NCBI GenBank assembly: GCA_037127255.1
Contig: JBANSL010000013.1
Coordinates: 59,308,688-59,372,687, forward strand
Length of the DNA stretch: 64,000 bases
Direction of reading: 5' to 3'
Source: Persicaria tinctoria
Lineage: Eukaryota; Streptophyta; Magnoliopsida; Caryophyllales; Polygonaceae
Below, piece after piece: positions 46,605-57,391 of this stretch. How positions within the stretch are numbered: position 1 is the first letter of the stretch; every line of letters starts with the position of its first letter. The notes under the pieces were generated by a model, which did no database searches, was not told where the DNA came from, and was given only the letters and a program-made list of their open reading frames with translations. The position numbers and the translations under genes were made by a program.

Positions 46605-47570
46605 ACTTATACAAAAGTCCGGTTTGCAAAAATACATCAAACTGATGTTCTATTTGCAAAAGTATGCCTGTTTTGTGATAATAGCAAAAATATAATAGGG
46701 TGGTCATTTGTACTAAAAAATAAGGGATGATTTTACCATTAAATTTTAAATGTAAAAATATTGTCTTAGTAAGGGATTAGAAAAGAAATGTCAATATGTG
46801 CGTCTCCAAACTATAAAAATTTCACTTTCACTAGATAAATGTTGATGATGACAAAGTTGGGCATTAATATTGACAAGATAAAATCAATAATTAGGAAGAG
46901 ACTAAAGAGATGCCTTTATCCAAAATTAAAACTAGTAGATTATTAACCATAATTAGACATTATAGGCATGTCCCAGATGACAAAGTTAATTATTTATATT
47001 GACAAGATTAATGTCCGTGGTGACAAGGCTAAACATTTACATTGATATGATTGAAGCAATAATCGGGGAGAGATTGACTAAATATATGGTTTTATCCTAT
47101 ATCATATCTACTTGATTATTAACCATAATTAGAAAAGGAATGTCAACATGTGTGTATAGGCACCATAACATTATTACGTTGACATGATGAATATGAATAT
47201 TGACAAAGCCAATTATTAACATTGAGAGGATGGAAGATGGTGCTGGAGGCTGAGGCGACGACTCGGAGCGGAAGGGTAAGGGCAATCATTGATCGCGCAA
47301 TAAGAATTGACACGGCGCCGGAGTGTGAGGCCGATTGCGCCGGAGAGTGAGGGTGATGGCCCCGAAGTTTGTGGGCGATGAGCCGGAACCGAAGGGTGAG
47401 GGCAGGCTGGGGCTACAGGGAGGGTCGGGTGCAATTTAGGCGGTTTTCGTCTGCCGATTCGTCGGCCTCTCGAGAATCATGCTTATTTGATCTCAAATTC
47501 TTACTTAACTAAAAAAATCAAAAACATTTTACCTCTTTTTATTTTCTGATTTTTTTAATGGTTGGGTAGT
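46605..47570 (+). mobile_element. End of a MULE-like element with its own 22-bp-phased array
   Basis: 46615-46700 repeats TTGCAAAAATA / TTTGCAAAAGTA boxes, like the KI-MULE ends. Cores of TTGACAAGAT follow, starting at 46848 and 46870; 46977, 46999, 47020 and 47042; and 47179, 47200 and 47222. Steps are 21-22 bp. A GC-rich stretch (47230-47460) comes next, and the element is cut by the Gypsy LTR at ~47571. I see no second terminus. Confidence 0.6.
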
Positions 47571-49018
47571 TTTATTTGACTAAGCCAAAATAGCAGGTGA
47601 ATTGAGTTTGTTGTATAACTAATAAAACAAATTAAAACAAACAAATGGAAGTTTTAGGCAAATATGGAGAAGACATTCTAGAATTGGGGAATTAATAACT
47701 ATGCATCGTCGATTGACTAAAGAGTTTTTCTCGCTTGAACGAATTTGATTATGTAAGAGGGTAGGTTATCTAATTTCATGACTAATCTCCTCTTGGTCTC
47801 ATAGTAAATTATACATAACCGGTTAACAATCACTTTTGTGCAAAGTTAAACTAAAGTTAGGTCCATTTACGCTTCTGGAATCTAAGCAAGTTCATCCAAA
47901 TATCTCTTCTCGGTCTCAATTAGAACAAACAATACCTAGAATTTCTATGACAATCTATAAAACCTCAAGAGATCATGAATCATGCTATTCTGTCACTCAT
48001 AAGCAAACATCAATATCTCATGTTTAATCCTATATAGCTCCAATGACAAAAATCATCTCTCGGTCTTATACAATCATCTATGTTCCAATTACGGTTATCT
48101 CCTCTTGATCTCAAGCCCTAAATAGGATCTAATCGTGTATCTATTAGATTATACACTCAATAGGATTAAATTGAACAAGAATAAAACCACATTCGAGCGA
48201 TATTTTACAACGGTCTATCTTAATATAGTCGGGATCACCCCAACCCTAAAACGATCGACTTAGTCAAACGTGATTAGAGAGAACAAATCACAAGCTAAAT
48301 AAAATGACATAGCAAAGAAGAGTAAGAGAAATATTTGATCTTCTATAGCGGAAATCGTCTCAAGCATTCAATTTGCAATCCTTTATCATACAACTAATCT
48401 AGGGTTTTCCAAGCTTTTCCCCTAAATCCAAAATCCGAGTTTTTTCATCCTTCATTCTCAAAAAATGTAACCCCCTGGTTGAACTCAATTCTAAGTATTT
48501 ATATCAACTTAAAATAATCCAAAACAAATTAAAGAAAAAACAGGAAATCTGAAAAGTCTGGTTGGATTTGACACCGTCACGATTCATGAAGGGTCTCCCA
48601 AGAGTCGTGACAGCCTGTAGAAGCTCACATAAGGATTCACTTTTCACGATTTATGAAGGCCATCCCACAAGTCGTGACGGCTTGCTGTATTGGAAAATTG
48701 CACAAATCCCATTGTCACGACTTGTGAAGGCCATCTCGTGAGTGGTGGTACATCACCTTGAGCTTCTATGAGTGATTCACTTGATATGCTTGCTTCATGG
48801 CCCGTCTCTTTTGCTTGTCTTTTAATCCCCTTCTGTTAGATGCATGAAATTTAACTCGAATCACCGACCCTTACCTACAAAGAACGAACAAACCTTGTCT
48901 AGATCTCCAAGTCATAAATAATACAGAAAACACACAAGAAGACAATTAAACTACTCTAAAATGATGCATGAAACTAAACTAAATGCACATGTAAAATATG
49001 CTAAACTAGATGCTATCA
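47571..49018 (-). repeat. 3' LTR of the Athila-type element
   Basis: On - it begins TGATAGCATC at 49018, next to the purine tract AAGTGTGGGGTCTTT. It aligns with the 57500-60377 LTR minus its insertion. Three copies of a TCACGACTTGTGAAGGCCAT-like box lie at 48577-48745. Confidence 0.85.
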
Positions 49019-50400
49019 AAAGACCCCACACTTAAACCTTTCTTGTCCCCAAGCAAGATTCAGTATTCAAAATCACAAGTGCAAGACATGTTCAACAATC
49101 TGAGCACATCCGATGCATGCAAATACAATTTTGCTCAATTTACATAAACACATGCCATCCTTGTTAAGTCATCATCATTGATCAAGAAGAGGTACAATCA
49201 TCAACTCCCCAAAACTCACATGGAATATCTTTAGTGAATCACTCACTCAAATGTGTTTAGAGGGGTCAATTTCGCTCGATCTCACGATTATGCTAATCAA
49301 CCAAAAACTTGCATAACGTTCTAGACATCCAACACCCACACATGTGCACGACTAAAAGGAAGAGGTCTTTATATGAGTGTAATGGGGCCATGGAAAAACA
49401 TAGAGGAAAAGACGATATTTTTGGAATTGTGGTGCTAAAATTTGGGACTTAGACCATCTAAACTCATTCACCGCTCTCATATTAAAACACTCCACCTCTT
49501 ATATTACATTGACACACCAAAACATAAACAATAAAGCTCACTCTCGTCTCTTCTCTCTTTATTGTGCTCCACTTGCATTCTTTTGTTGCAAATTAGTGAT
49601 GAACTAGATTTTTCATTTCAAACTTCTTATTTCATCTTTTTTTTTCTCTTTATAAATTTTTTTTTTCTCCTTTTTTTTTACCTTTCCTTCTTGATATACT
49701 CCATCACTCTCATCAACTAGTAACACAATGACATTAAGACAACTCTTCCATTTCACATCCATACACAACATCCAACTTTTAACAATCATCGCACTCCACA
49801 AATCATCAGTACTCATGGTTCTAACTCTTGGATGGGTATAGGCTCAATAATAAAGCTTAAGATGTTTTGAGAAGCTACAAAATATATGCAATTAAAGGCT
49901 CAATGGGCTATCAAGAAGAGGACTAGTATAGGACAAGGAAAAAGAAGGAAAAATAGGCTCATAAACAAATATCATACCTCTATCACATAAAAGTCATGTA
50001 AGTTCAAGAGATTAAACAATCATGTGAGTGACACTCAATATGGTACAAGAGGACTCAAGCTATGTTCTTTTAGGCTCCTTCCATCAAGGTGGTTGGCTAG
50101 GACGCAGAATTATGCATGATTCTTATCAATGACTCATAAGCTAGGCAATTCATCAATGCAAACTGAGTTCAACAGATAAATCAAGAACAACTTTGAGCTT
50201 CCTAGATCATAAACATATCATTGTGAACTCTTTAAAAGCATGGGGATTTATCAAACACACTAGCCATGCATAGATGCAAAAACAAAACAATGAAGGAAAA
50301 AAAAAACTAAGAAAAAAAGAAAAATATGAATGCAATACAAATGCAAGTACACCCCACCCCATAATAATAATAATAATAAAACTTTGGTTCTTTGGTAAGC
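49019..50400 (-). other. 3' non-coding part of the Athila-type element
   Basis: Runs on - from the end of the accessory ORF region to the purine tract. It holds T-rich low-complexity sequence (49640-49685) and an ATA repeat (~50360). No coding function is seen. Confidence 0.6.
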
Positions 50401-50439
50401 AAGGTGCTTGAATTGCGAATTGAGGTTAAGGTTAAATGA

Positions 50440-51610
50440 CAAGTGTGGGTTGCGTTTTTACATCTTTGGATTGCATATCTTGCTATTGATTCACCTCTCC
50501 TACTTGTGGACTTACATTGTGCATATTTGGGTTGGCTTATGTTTTTGGTGTTTTGCTTAATTTCGTGTGTAGAATATAGCGGGAGGATCAAGAAAGCAGA
50601 AGTTGGTTGCTTCTTCTTCATCAAGGGCTATTGATGTTGTGAAATTCATTGATGCTACCCAAAAGGCGAAATATGAGGCCCATATGAAGAGGAAGGATGT
50701 GAGCACGCATTGGTACTATGATACTTCTATGCAAGCCTTAGGTCTTCAAGATGAGATTCCACACCTCATGGCGGCGGGCACTCGGTTAAGCATGCAACAT
50801 CCCTCTTATTCGACACTGACTTCTGAATTTCTAAGCTCATTCAAAATGGAAAAGAAAAGTGTACTCTCCAGTGTGATCACCATCACTTTCCGACTGTAGA
50901 ATAAAGAGCACGAATTGAAATAGACATGAAAGAGCTGAATGGATTCCTATCCTTCCCAGAGAATTGTGAAGAACATGGGGCGAAACCTAAAGACCTCAAT
51001 CGCTTTTGCTTCGATTCACAGGCCGCTCTAATTATAGCACGACATCATCTTCAAGTGTCGACATTAATTGTACACCTAGCCTTCCGCGTCATCCAACGTC
51101 TTTTTGGGGACACAATTTATGTGCGGATTGAGTGCATCAAATTACGACAAGGAGAGATGATTTGAATTTGATGCACGGTCCACAAACGCCCCATTAATTT
51201 AGCTGATGAGGTCGCCTCCAAGTTAGTCGTACTTGCCATCACTCCTGAAAGACCAGTTCCCATTGGAAGTCTCATAACTAGGATTATAACTGCATACAAT
51301 ATTGACCTTTCTAAATACTCTTCCATCCCCCCTCAATATGTGGATTTAACTCATCTAAATAGTTCTTAGATGATTCAGGAGGATGGGGAATCTTATGCTT
51401 TAAAGATCCACCATATAGGGAAGTTAAAGCCATTAAGTGATGGCCCAATAAGCACAGAAAACCCAGTCGATTGGTATGAGTCTTGGGTCGGAAGTCCCAA
51501 TCCGCTTAGTGGTGGTGAGGAATAGGACGATGCGATGGTTGGTGTTGCGGCCAATGATGCTCCCATGAGTGATTCAAGTCACCATGAGAATGGCTGACCC
51601 TCTTTTCAGT
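50440..51610 (+). pseudogene. Athila-type accessory ORF fragment, inverted copy
   Basis: Frames on + (50603-50899 and onward with stops) resemble the plant transposon protein encoded downstream of pol in Athila elements (YDTSMQALGLQDEIPHLM; YSTLTSEFLSSF). A weaker second copy lies in the opposite orientation at 52170-52762, the orientation of the host element. This copy has therefore been inverted or inserted. At least three stops or frameshifts. Confidence 0.6.
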
Positions 51611-52169
51611 GGCAGATCTAATGTTCCAAAGCTAGGTGAGCGAAAATATTCATGGTAAAGACACAATTTTACATGCTAAAAATTCAATTAAGGAAACCAT
51701 AACCCCAAACCGGTAACAACTTGTTTGAGTTTTTTTATAACTCTTAATTGATTAAACTAATCTAGCAAACTATGAAAAAAATCTATCAATTTTCAGATTT
51801 TGAAAACAAAAAATTGTAAATGCAATTCATAGGAGTCGAAAGAACAACAGTTGAAAGAAAGTGCAATATATCTCTTCACCAAACTATCATAGTTCTTTGT
51901 CCATCTTTTGTGTTTTGGTTAAAAAATAAACTGAGATTATAATTATTTATGCCAAGCAAGATTATTATTTTTTAACTTAATCCAAAATTTTCTACCCAAC
52001 GGCAGCTGGGTTTGCTTGCACTGAGATCCGCCTTTGCCTCTTTTAATGAGCAGATCTCTAATCTCTGTCAGGATATGAAGGATTCACGTACTCACATCAA
52101 TTACCGGTTTTGAAGGTTTTTCGACGAATGGATTTTTAGGACCACCTTTATAAACATATTTACTACCAT
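51611..52169. other. Spacer between inverted ORF copies
   Basis: AT-rich with no recognisable coding sequence. It separates the + and - copies of the Athila accessory ORF. Confidence 0.5.
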
Positions 52170-52762
52170 GTGACAGGCCATTTATATGACAATGAGGCCC
52201 CTTTCCAACCACTACCTCAATAGGACTCTGTGAGTATTTCCCTTCCTCTTGTTTAATCCTACAATGTCCCCAATCTAGGAATAAACAAGAGTGTTTGGAG
52301 AGGTCAATATTGTATGCAGTTGCAATTCTGGTTATTAGACCTCCAATGTGAATTGATCCTTTAATTTAGAAGTGATGGAAAGTGCGATTAACTTGAAGGA
52401 GACCTCAATAGATAAATTAAGGGGGAGCTTGTGGACCATCCACCAAAGCCAAATCAGCCCTCATTGTCGTGATTTGGTGCACTCACTCCGCGTGTAAATT
52501 GTGTTTGCAAGAAGACATTGGATGGCGTGGAAGGTTGGGTGTACAATATCCACGCTTGAGATGATGTCATGCTATAATTAGAGTGGCCCGTGAATCAAAA
52601 CCAAAAGAGCTTGAGGTCCTTAGGCGTAACCCCATGATCGTCACAATTCTCTGGGAACGATATGAATTCGTTTAGCTCTTTCATGTCTATTTCGTGCTCC
52701 TCGTTCCCCAGTCGGAAAGTGTTGGTGATCGCACTAAAGAGTACACTTTTCTTTTCCATATT
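52170..52762 (-). pseudogene. Athila-type accessory ORF fragment, host-orientation copy
   Basis: Its reverse complement aligns with 50850-51340 (shared ATGGAAAAGAAAAGTGTACTC, ATAGCATGACATCATC-like and ACTGCATACAATATTGACC boxes). It is more decayed than the + copy and has several stops. Confidence 0.6.
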
Positions 52763-52887
52763 TGTTATTTAGCCTTAACCTCGCAATACAAGCACATCGC
52801 TTACCAAATAACCAAAATTATCTCATAAACAACCTAGATAAATCCAAATTTTAAACTTGAATGATCCCAATCAAGCATGACCTTAAA

Positions 52888-52911
52888 CCCCCCCCCCCCC
52901 CCCCCCCCCCC
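52888..52911. repeat. Poly-C run (24 bp)
   Basis: Twenty-four consecutive C. The exact length may be affected by sequencing error. Confidence 0.9.
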
Positions 52912-54185
52912 AATTTACCTCAAACAAATGGTCCCCCAAAAGTAAAAATTCAAATAAAATCCCCAAATACTTCCTCCAAAACCCTAAGTATTCACAATTC
53001 GCATGATTCTCGCAAATTAGCGTCATAAATTGAAGGAATAACTAGTTTAGAGTAGGAGGATACCTTAGATAGCCAGAGATTTCGAAGAAATTAAGAGCAC
53101 AAATGAAGATTTGAGATTTAAGGGTTGGGATTTATGGGTAGCAAGAGAGGGCATGAGTGGAACTCTGGTGAGAGAATGGTTGCACAGGGGCGAGAGAACG
53201 AGAGGGTGGAGAAGAGAATGCAAATGTGTTCTATTTTTTTTAAGAGAAATGCTTATGTGGAAATAAAGAAAGAATTAAAATAAAATAAAAATAAAAGCAT
53301 ATAAACAGATGACCACAACTCATAGGACTTCCCCACGACGCGTGGGACCCATCCGAAGGTTGAGCTGAGATCAAGACTCATGCCCACGACTCGTGAGATT
53401 TTTCAGAAATTGAGTTGAGATCTAGGCTCAACAATGCGACTCATGGGACACATCTCGTGACTTGTGGGACTTATTTTAGACAATGGAAACAAAATAAAAG
53501 AAAATTTACCTACTACTTACCTCGGGTTGCCGAGAGAGCAGCGCTTCTTTAAGGTCATTGGCTTGACCTCGCACCTTCATTGCCGGTGGTCTTATAAATT
53601 GTTATGCTTCCCTTGGCTTGTATCTATTTGCATATTGCTCATGATAACTTGATAGTGTATTATTTGTGTGGGATAATATAAGATCAATTCCCTATGACAT
53701 TGCTATTTTACTGTATTGATTCACAAGTTGGATTTCTTGAGTTTCTTTATATGCTATATCTAACATTCGCAATAAAATCCATGTGCACAAACTCTGGTTT
53801 GAGATCACGAAGCAAGGACAATTCTAGCCTTTGTTACCTTGAGATTAGATGGAGACAGAGGAGAATTAGTGTTGAAGATTGCTTTTGTTACCCAGAGATC
53901 AAATAACTTTGTTACCCTGAAATCAAATGGAGACTGAGGAAAATTAGTGTTGAAGATTGCTTTTCTACCCATGTAGAGTATAAGTAGGAATTGTGTATAG
54001 ATTTTGCAAAAAACAATTATTGACTATATTAATTTGGCTCTTATAAACTAGATCCAATGGATCTCCAAAAGTAAGTGTACAAAATATTCACTGATCAATA
54101 ATAGTGTGGATCTGAATTTATTGAATATTATGTATCATATTTTTCTTTCTTCTTGTTTTTTTTCTTTACGGGCTAAAATGTCCAG
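52912..54185. other. Element interior with stress of insertions; no gene
   Basis: 53300-53470 repeats ACTCGTGGGAC-type boxes similar to those in the element's LTR. 53500-53590 holds the complement of GCTCTCTCGGCAACCCGAGG, an Athila landmark. 53590-54185 is unrelated AT-rich sequence, with a near-duplicate GATCA(A/C)...GGAGAC(A/T)GAGG(A) segment at ~53845 and ~53920. No supported frame. Confidence 0.45.
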
Positions 54186-54521
54186 TTTTTTTTATATAAA
54201 TTAAAATGACTTTATAGCTCGGGTCTATAAAAAAACTGGGCTAATATGTGGTATTTTTGTTATTAAAAAACCGCTTCATTAGATGTCAAAACTGCTCCAT
54301 TAGTGTTGGTAATACCACTATCTTGGATCAATCTATTGCAACGGTTAAATTACCTATTGAAGCGGTTTTTGATGTTCACATAAAATCGCCACAAGAGCCT
54401 ATGCAACGCGAGCAACAAAGGCAGTTCAAAACCGCCACAATAGGCCTTAGGTAGCGGTTTGTGTGCCTTTTGTGGTGGTTTTTAGCCGCTACAATAAACC
54501 TTCATTGTTATAGTGATAGCT
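54186..54521 (-). mobile_element. CACTA transposon remnant
   Basis: On - the end reads CACTATAACAATGAAGG at 54521. Repeated sub-terminal AACCGC/GCGGTT boxes (TAGCGGTTTGTG, AAAACCGCCACAA, AAGCGGTTTTT) lie inward. Next to it, 54200-54245 shares the TATAGCTCGG...CTGGGCTAA repeat of the MITE at 18829. The other terminus was not found. Confidence 0.55.
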
Positions 54522-55369
54522 CGACAATACCACTTTTGTCCTTGTACACCTTGGTCACATCATATGGGCCTGACTATCTCTTGCTTTTAGGCCCTAGGAA
54601 CATGGCTAACTTTGGATGGAAAATTTCCACTTTGTCATCCGGTTTCAACTCTTTGTTCACCCAATCCCGCTTTTGATTCTCAAGTAATTTCAGCTCTTGT
54701 AATGGTGCTTCGGGATCTTCTAGCAATATCTTGGGCTCCAAGTCATCTAATTTAGGCACCTCGGGAGAGATATTCATGTCCTCAATTGCAATGGCAGAAT
54801 GCTCTCCTTGGATGAGATAGATGTCTAAGAGATCATCAGATATGACACACATGATTTGCTCCCCACTAAGGCCTCTTCTTCCTCAAATTCTTTCCAATCC
54901 CCATCAAGCAAGGGGATCTTCATAGCCTTGTTGAAATTGAATTCTACTTTTTCATCACCAATAGTGAAGGTAAGATGACCTTACTTTACATTAATTAAAG
55001 CTCCAGATATGGCTAAAAATGGTCTCCCTAGGATTATAGGAAATCCTCATCTATTTCTAGCACCACAAAGTCCACTGGTATATAAAACTTACCCACTCGG
55101 ATGGGTATATCTTCAAGTACACCATTAGCATAAACAATCGAATCGTCTACCATGGACAACTTCATCTTCACCAGTTTCAACTCTAAGTTCAGCTTGTTGT
55201 ATATGGAGAGGGGGAGTAGACTTGCACTTGTGCCTAAGTCGCACAAGGCCTTGTATTGTAGTCACCGACCGAAATGGGCACATCAAAGCTACCCGGGTCA
55301 CCTAGCTTATGTGGGAGTGCATTTTGGATCAAAGCACTACACTCCCTAGTCAAGGACATCGTGTGCACC
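54522..55369 (-). pseudogene. Athila protease joined to integrase C-terminus
   Basis: On -, the protease region shows the active-site-like CDLGTSASLLPLSIYNKL (~55195-55246) after a one-base frameshift. The pre-RT acidic region follows (EAPLQELK). It continues directly into an integrase C-terminal stretch (ELKPDDKVEIFHPKL, then SGPYDVTKV after a stop). All of RT, RNase H and the integrase core are missing at this join. Confidence 0.75.
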
Positions 55370-56279
55370 TCACCATTTTTTGGAGAGGATCACTTTTAAG
55401 AACTTGGAATAGGACGGTATTTCCTTCAAAGCGTCGATGAAGGGTATGGTTATGTGTAACTTCTTCAACATCTCCATAAAATTTTTGAATTTTTGATTCA
55501 CAAGCTCCATGTTTCTCCTTTGCGGGAACGGTAACGGAGGTTTATAAGGCAGTGGTGGCAGATAAAGAGATTCATTCTTTGGTTCAGGAGTTCTTTTCTC
55601 AGTATGATCATCTACCCTTTCATCTGTTTTTGGCTCAGGCACTCTCACTTCTTCCAAGAACTTCCCACTTCTCGATGACACTACATAAATGTTCCCCCTA
55701 GGATTCTCCTTAGCACGTCCCGGGAGTTGACCAGATTGGCTTGGTGCAGCAGCTGCCTGTTGAGCCACTTGAGTCTCTAGAAACTTGTGACTCTTGGCTA
55801 AATTTTGTATCTCTCTTGTTAGGTGTTGGATATTTCCAGACAAGGTTTGCACTATAGTAAGCAATTGCTCCATCATCTTCTCTGTTCCAACATTCTATTG
55901 TGCAAGAGATATATCTGAAGCATGGTATTACGGTCATGGAGGGCCAGGCTAGAATCTTGGAGGCGGTCTTTCGGTGCCTTGGTTATTTGAGTAGGAGAAA
56001 CTGGGATGATCTCGAGCACAAGAATTATAGTTGTTGTACCTTGGTGTCCCATTGAAGTCCCGATTCTTGTACATATCAACATTTTTTTACATGTCCTTTA
56101 TATATCTAACCTCCTTAGCTTGTTCCTCTTCTTGGTGGGAATTATACAACTCGCAGGATGAAATGGAATGACATATCCCATTACAGAATCGACAAAGAAT
56201 GATCGGCTTTGATGACGTGGAACAAGCAACTTGTGTAGATGGAGTCTTTGATATAACAACGAACCCAAACGCTTCACCT

Positions 56280-56314
<35 letters not shown>

Positions 56315-56963
56315 ATCTAAATTAGCATATCTCATGGTTTCAGCGCCCACCTCTAACATACCAGCACTCTTCTTGGCACTAGGTGCAACCAATCTTCCTG
56401 TAGAGTATCAACCACAATTCTTGCTAGTCTTCTCTATAAATGCCCATGCCTCATCGACAATCTTCTCCATGAAAGTCCCACCTCATGAGGAATCAATCAT
56501 AAACCTAGTAGCATCATCAAGCCCTTTGTAGAAGACTTCAAGGAGGGTTCAATTTTGGCTCTCCGTGATGAGAATTATCAAGTAGGATGTCTTTGAAATG
56601 TTCTCATGCTTCATAGATATTTCCCCTTGTTTGCATCGGAAAAGCATAAATCTTTCTCCTAATTTCAGTCGTTTTATTCGATGTGAAGAACTTGTTTAAG
56701 TACTCAGAAGACAAGGCATCCCATGGTGTGATAGATCCTTCAGGAATAACATTGTACCATGCTTGAGCTCTATCCCTTAAAGAAAAAGAGAAGGCACACA
56801 TCATAAGCTTATTTAGCTCAACTCCATGAATTTTAACTATTCCCATCAACTCCTTGTAGGTGGTCATATGTTGATGAGGATTCTTAGAAGGAAGGCCACC
56901 AAACTGATTTTGACGGATCATCTGAATCAGGGATGATTTCAGCTCAAAATTGTTGGGAGTCAA
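55370..56963 (-). pseudogene. Athila-type gag, broken
   Basis: On -, 56963-56604 encodes the retrotransposon gag domain (NQFGGLPSKNPHQHM, FSLRDRAQAWY, KFFTSNKTTEIRRKI). Further on come YKGLDDATRFMIDSS, then a CCHC zinc knuckle (CNGICHSISSC preceded by CRF). The C-terminal part at 55876-55370 includes RSGKFLEEV and PFPQRRN...KKLHITIPFIDAL. Several stops and an AG microsatellite interrupt it. Gag forms the particle that packages element RNA. Confidence 0.85.
56282..56313. repeat. (AG)n microsatellite within the gag pseudogene
   Basis: About sixteen AG units lie between the gag domain and the zinc knuckle. They give a meaningless LSLSLS peptide in one - frame. Confidence 0.95.
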
Positions 56964-57391
56964 GTTCTAAAATACGACCCCCAGGGTTAAGAGTGTGATA
57001 GTGTGTTGCGCCGGATTCATCCGCTGAGAAAGAGTAAGTGGTACAGTAGCCAACTAGGCATTCTAAAGAGCTAATTGATGTTGTAGTTGAGCACGGAGCT
57101 CATTAATCATTCGTGTACTTTCAGCTCTCGCGACATCCGATTCAGCTTGGAAACGTGCAACGTTGTCCTCCAGGTTTTTCTGCTAGTCTCTTGTGAAAAA
57201 TCCTCTCAGGTTCAGAATCAAAAGGCAAAAGCTCTTTGCCTTTTTGGCCTTTTCGCATTCAACTTGCAGAATAGCTAAAACCAAAGCCAAAAAGAAACCA
57301 ACTAAAAAATAACAAACTGACTTAGAACAACTAATTAATTGAAAGGAAACAACTAATACTAGCTTAAGTCCCCGACAAGGCACCAAAAACT

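Noticed and set aside
56098..56531. ORFs with LSLSLS or ERERER runs
   Set aside because: The runs come from the (AG)n microsatellite. The real gag frame, with its zinc knuckle, is different.
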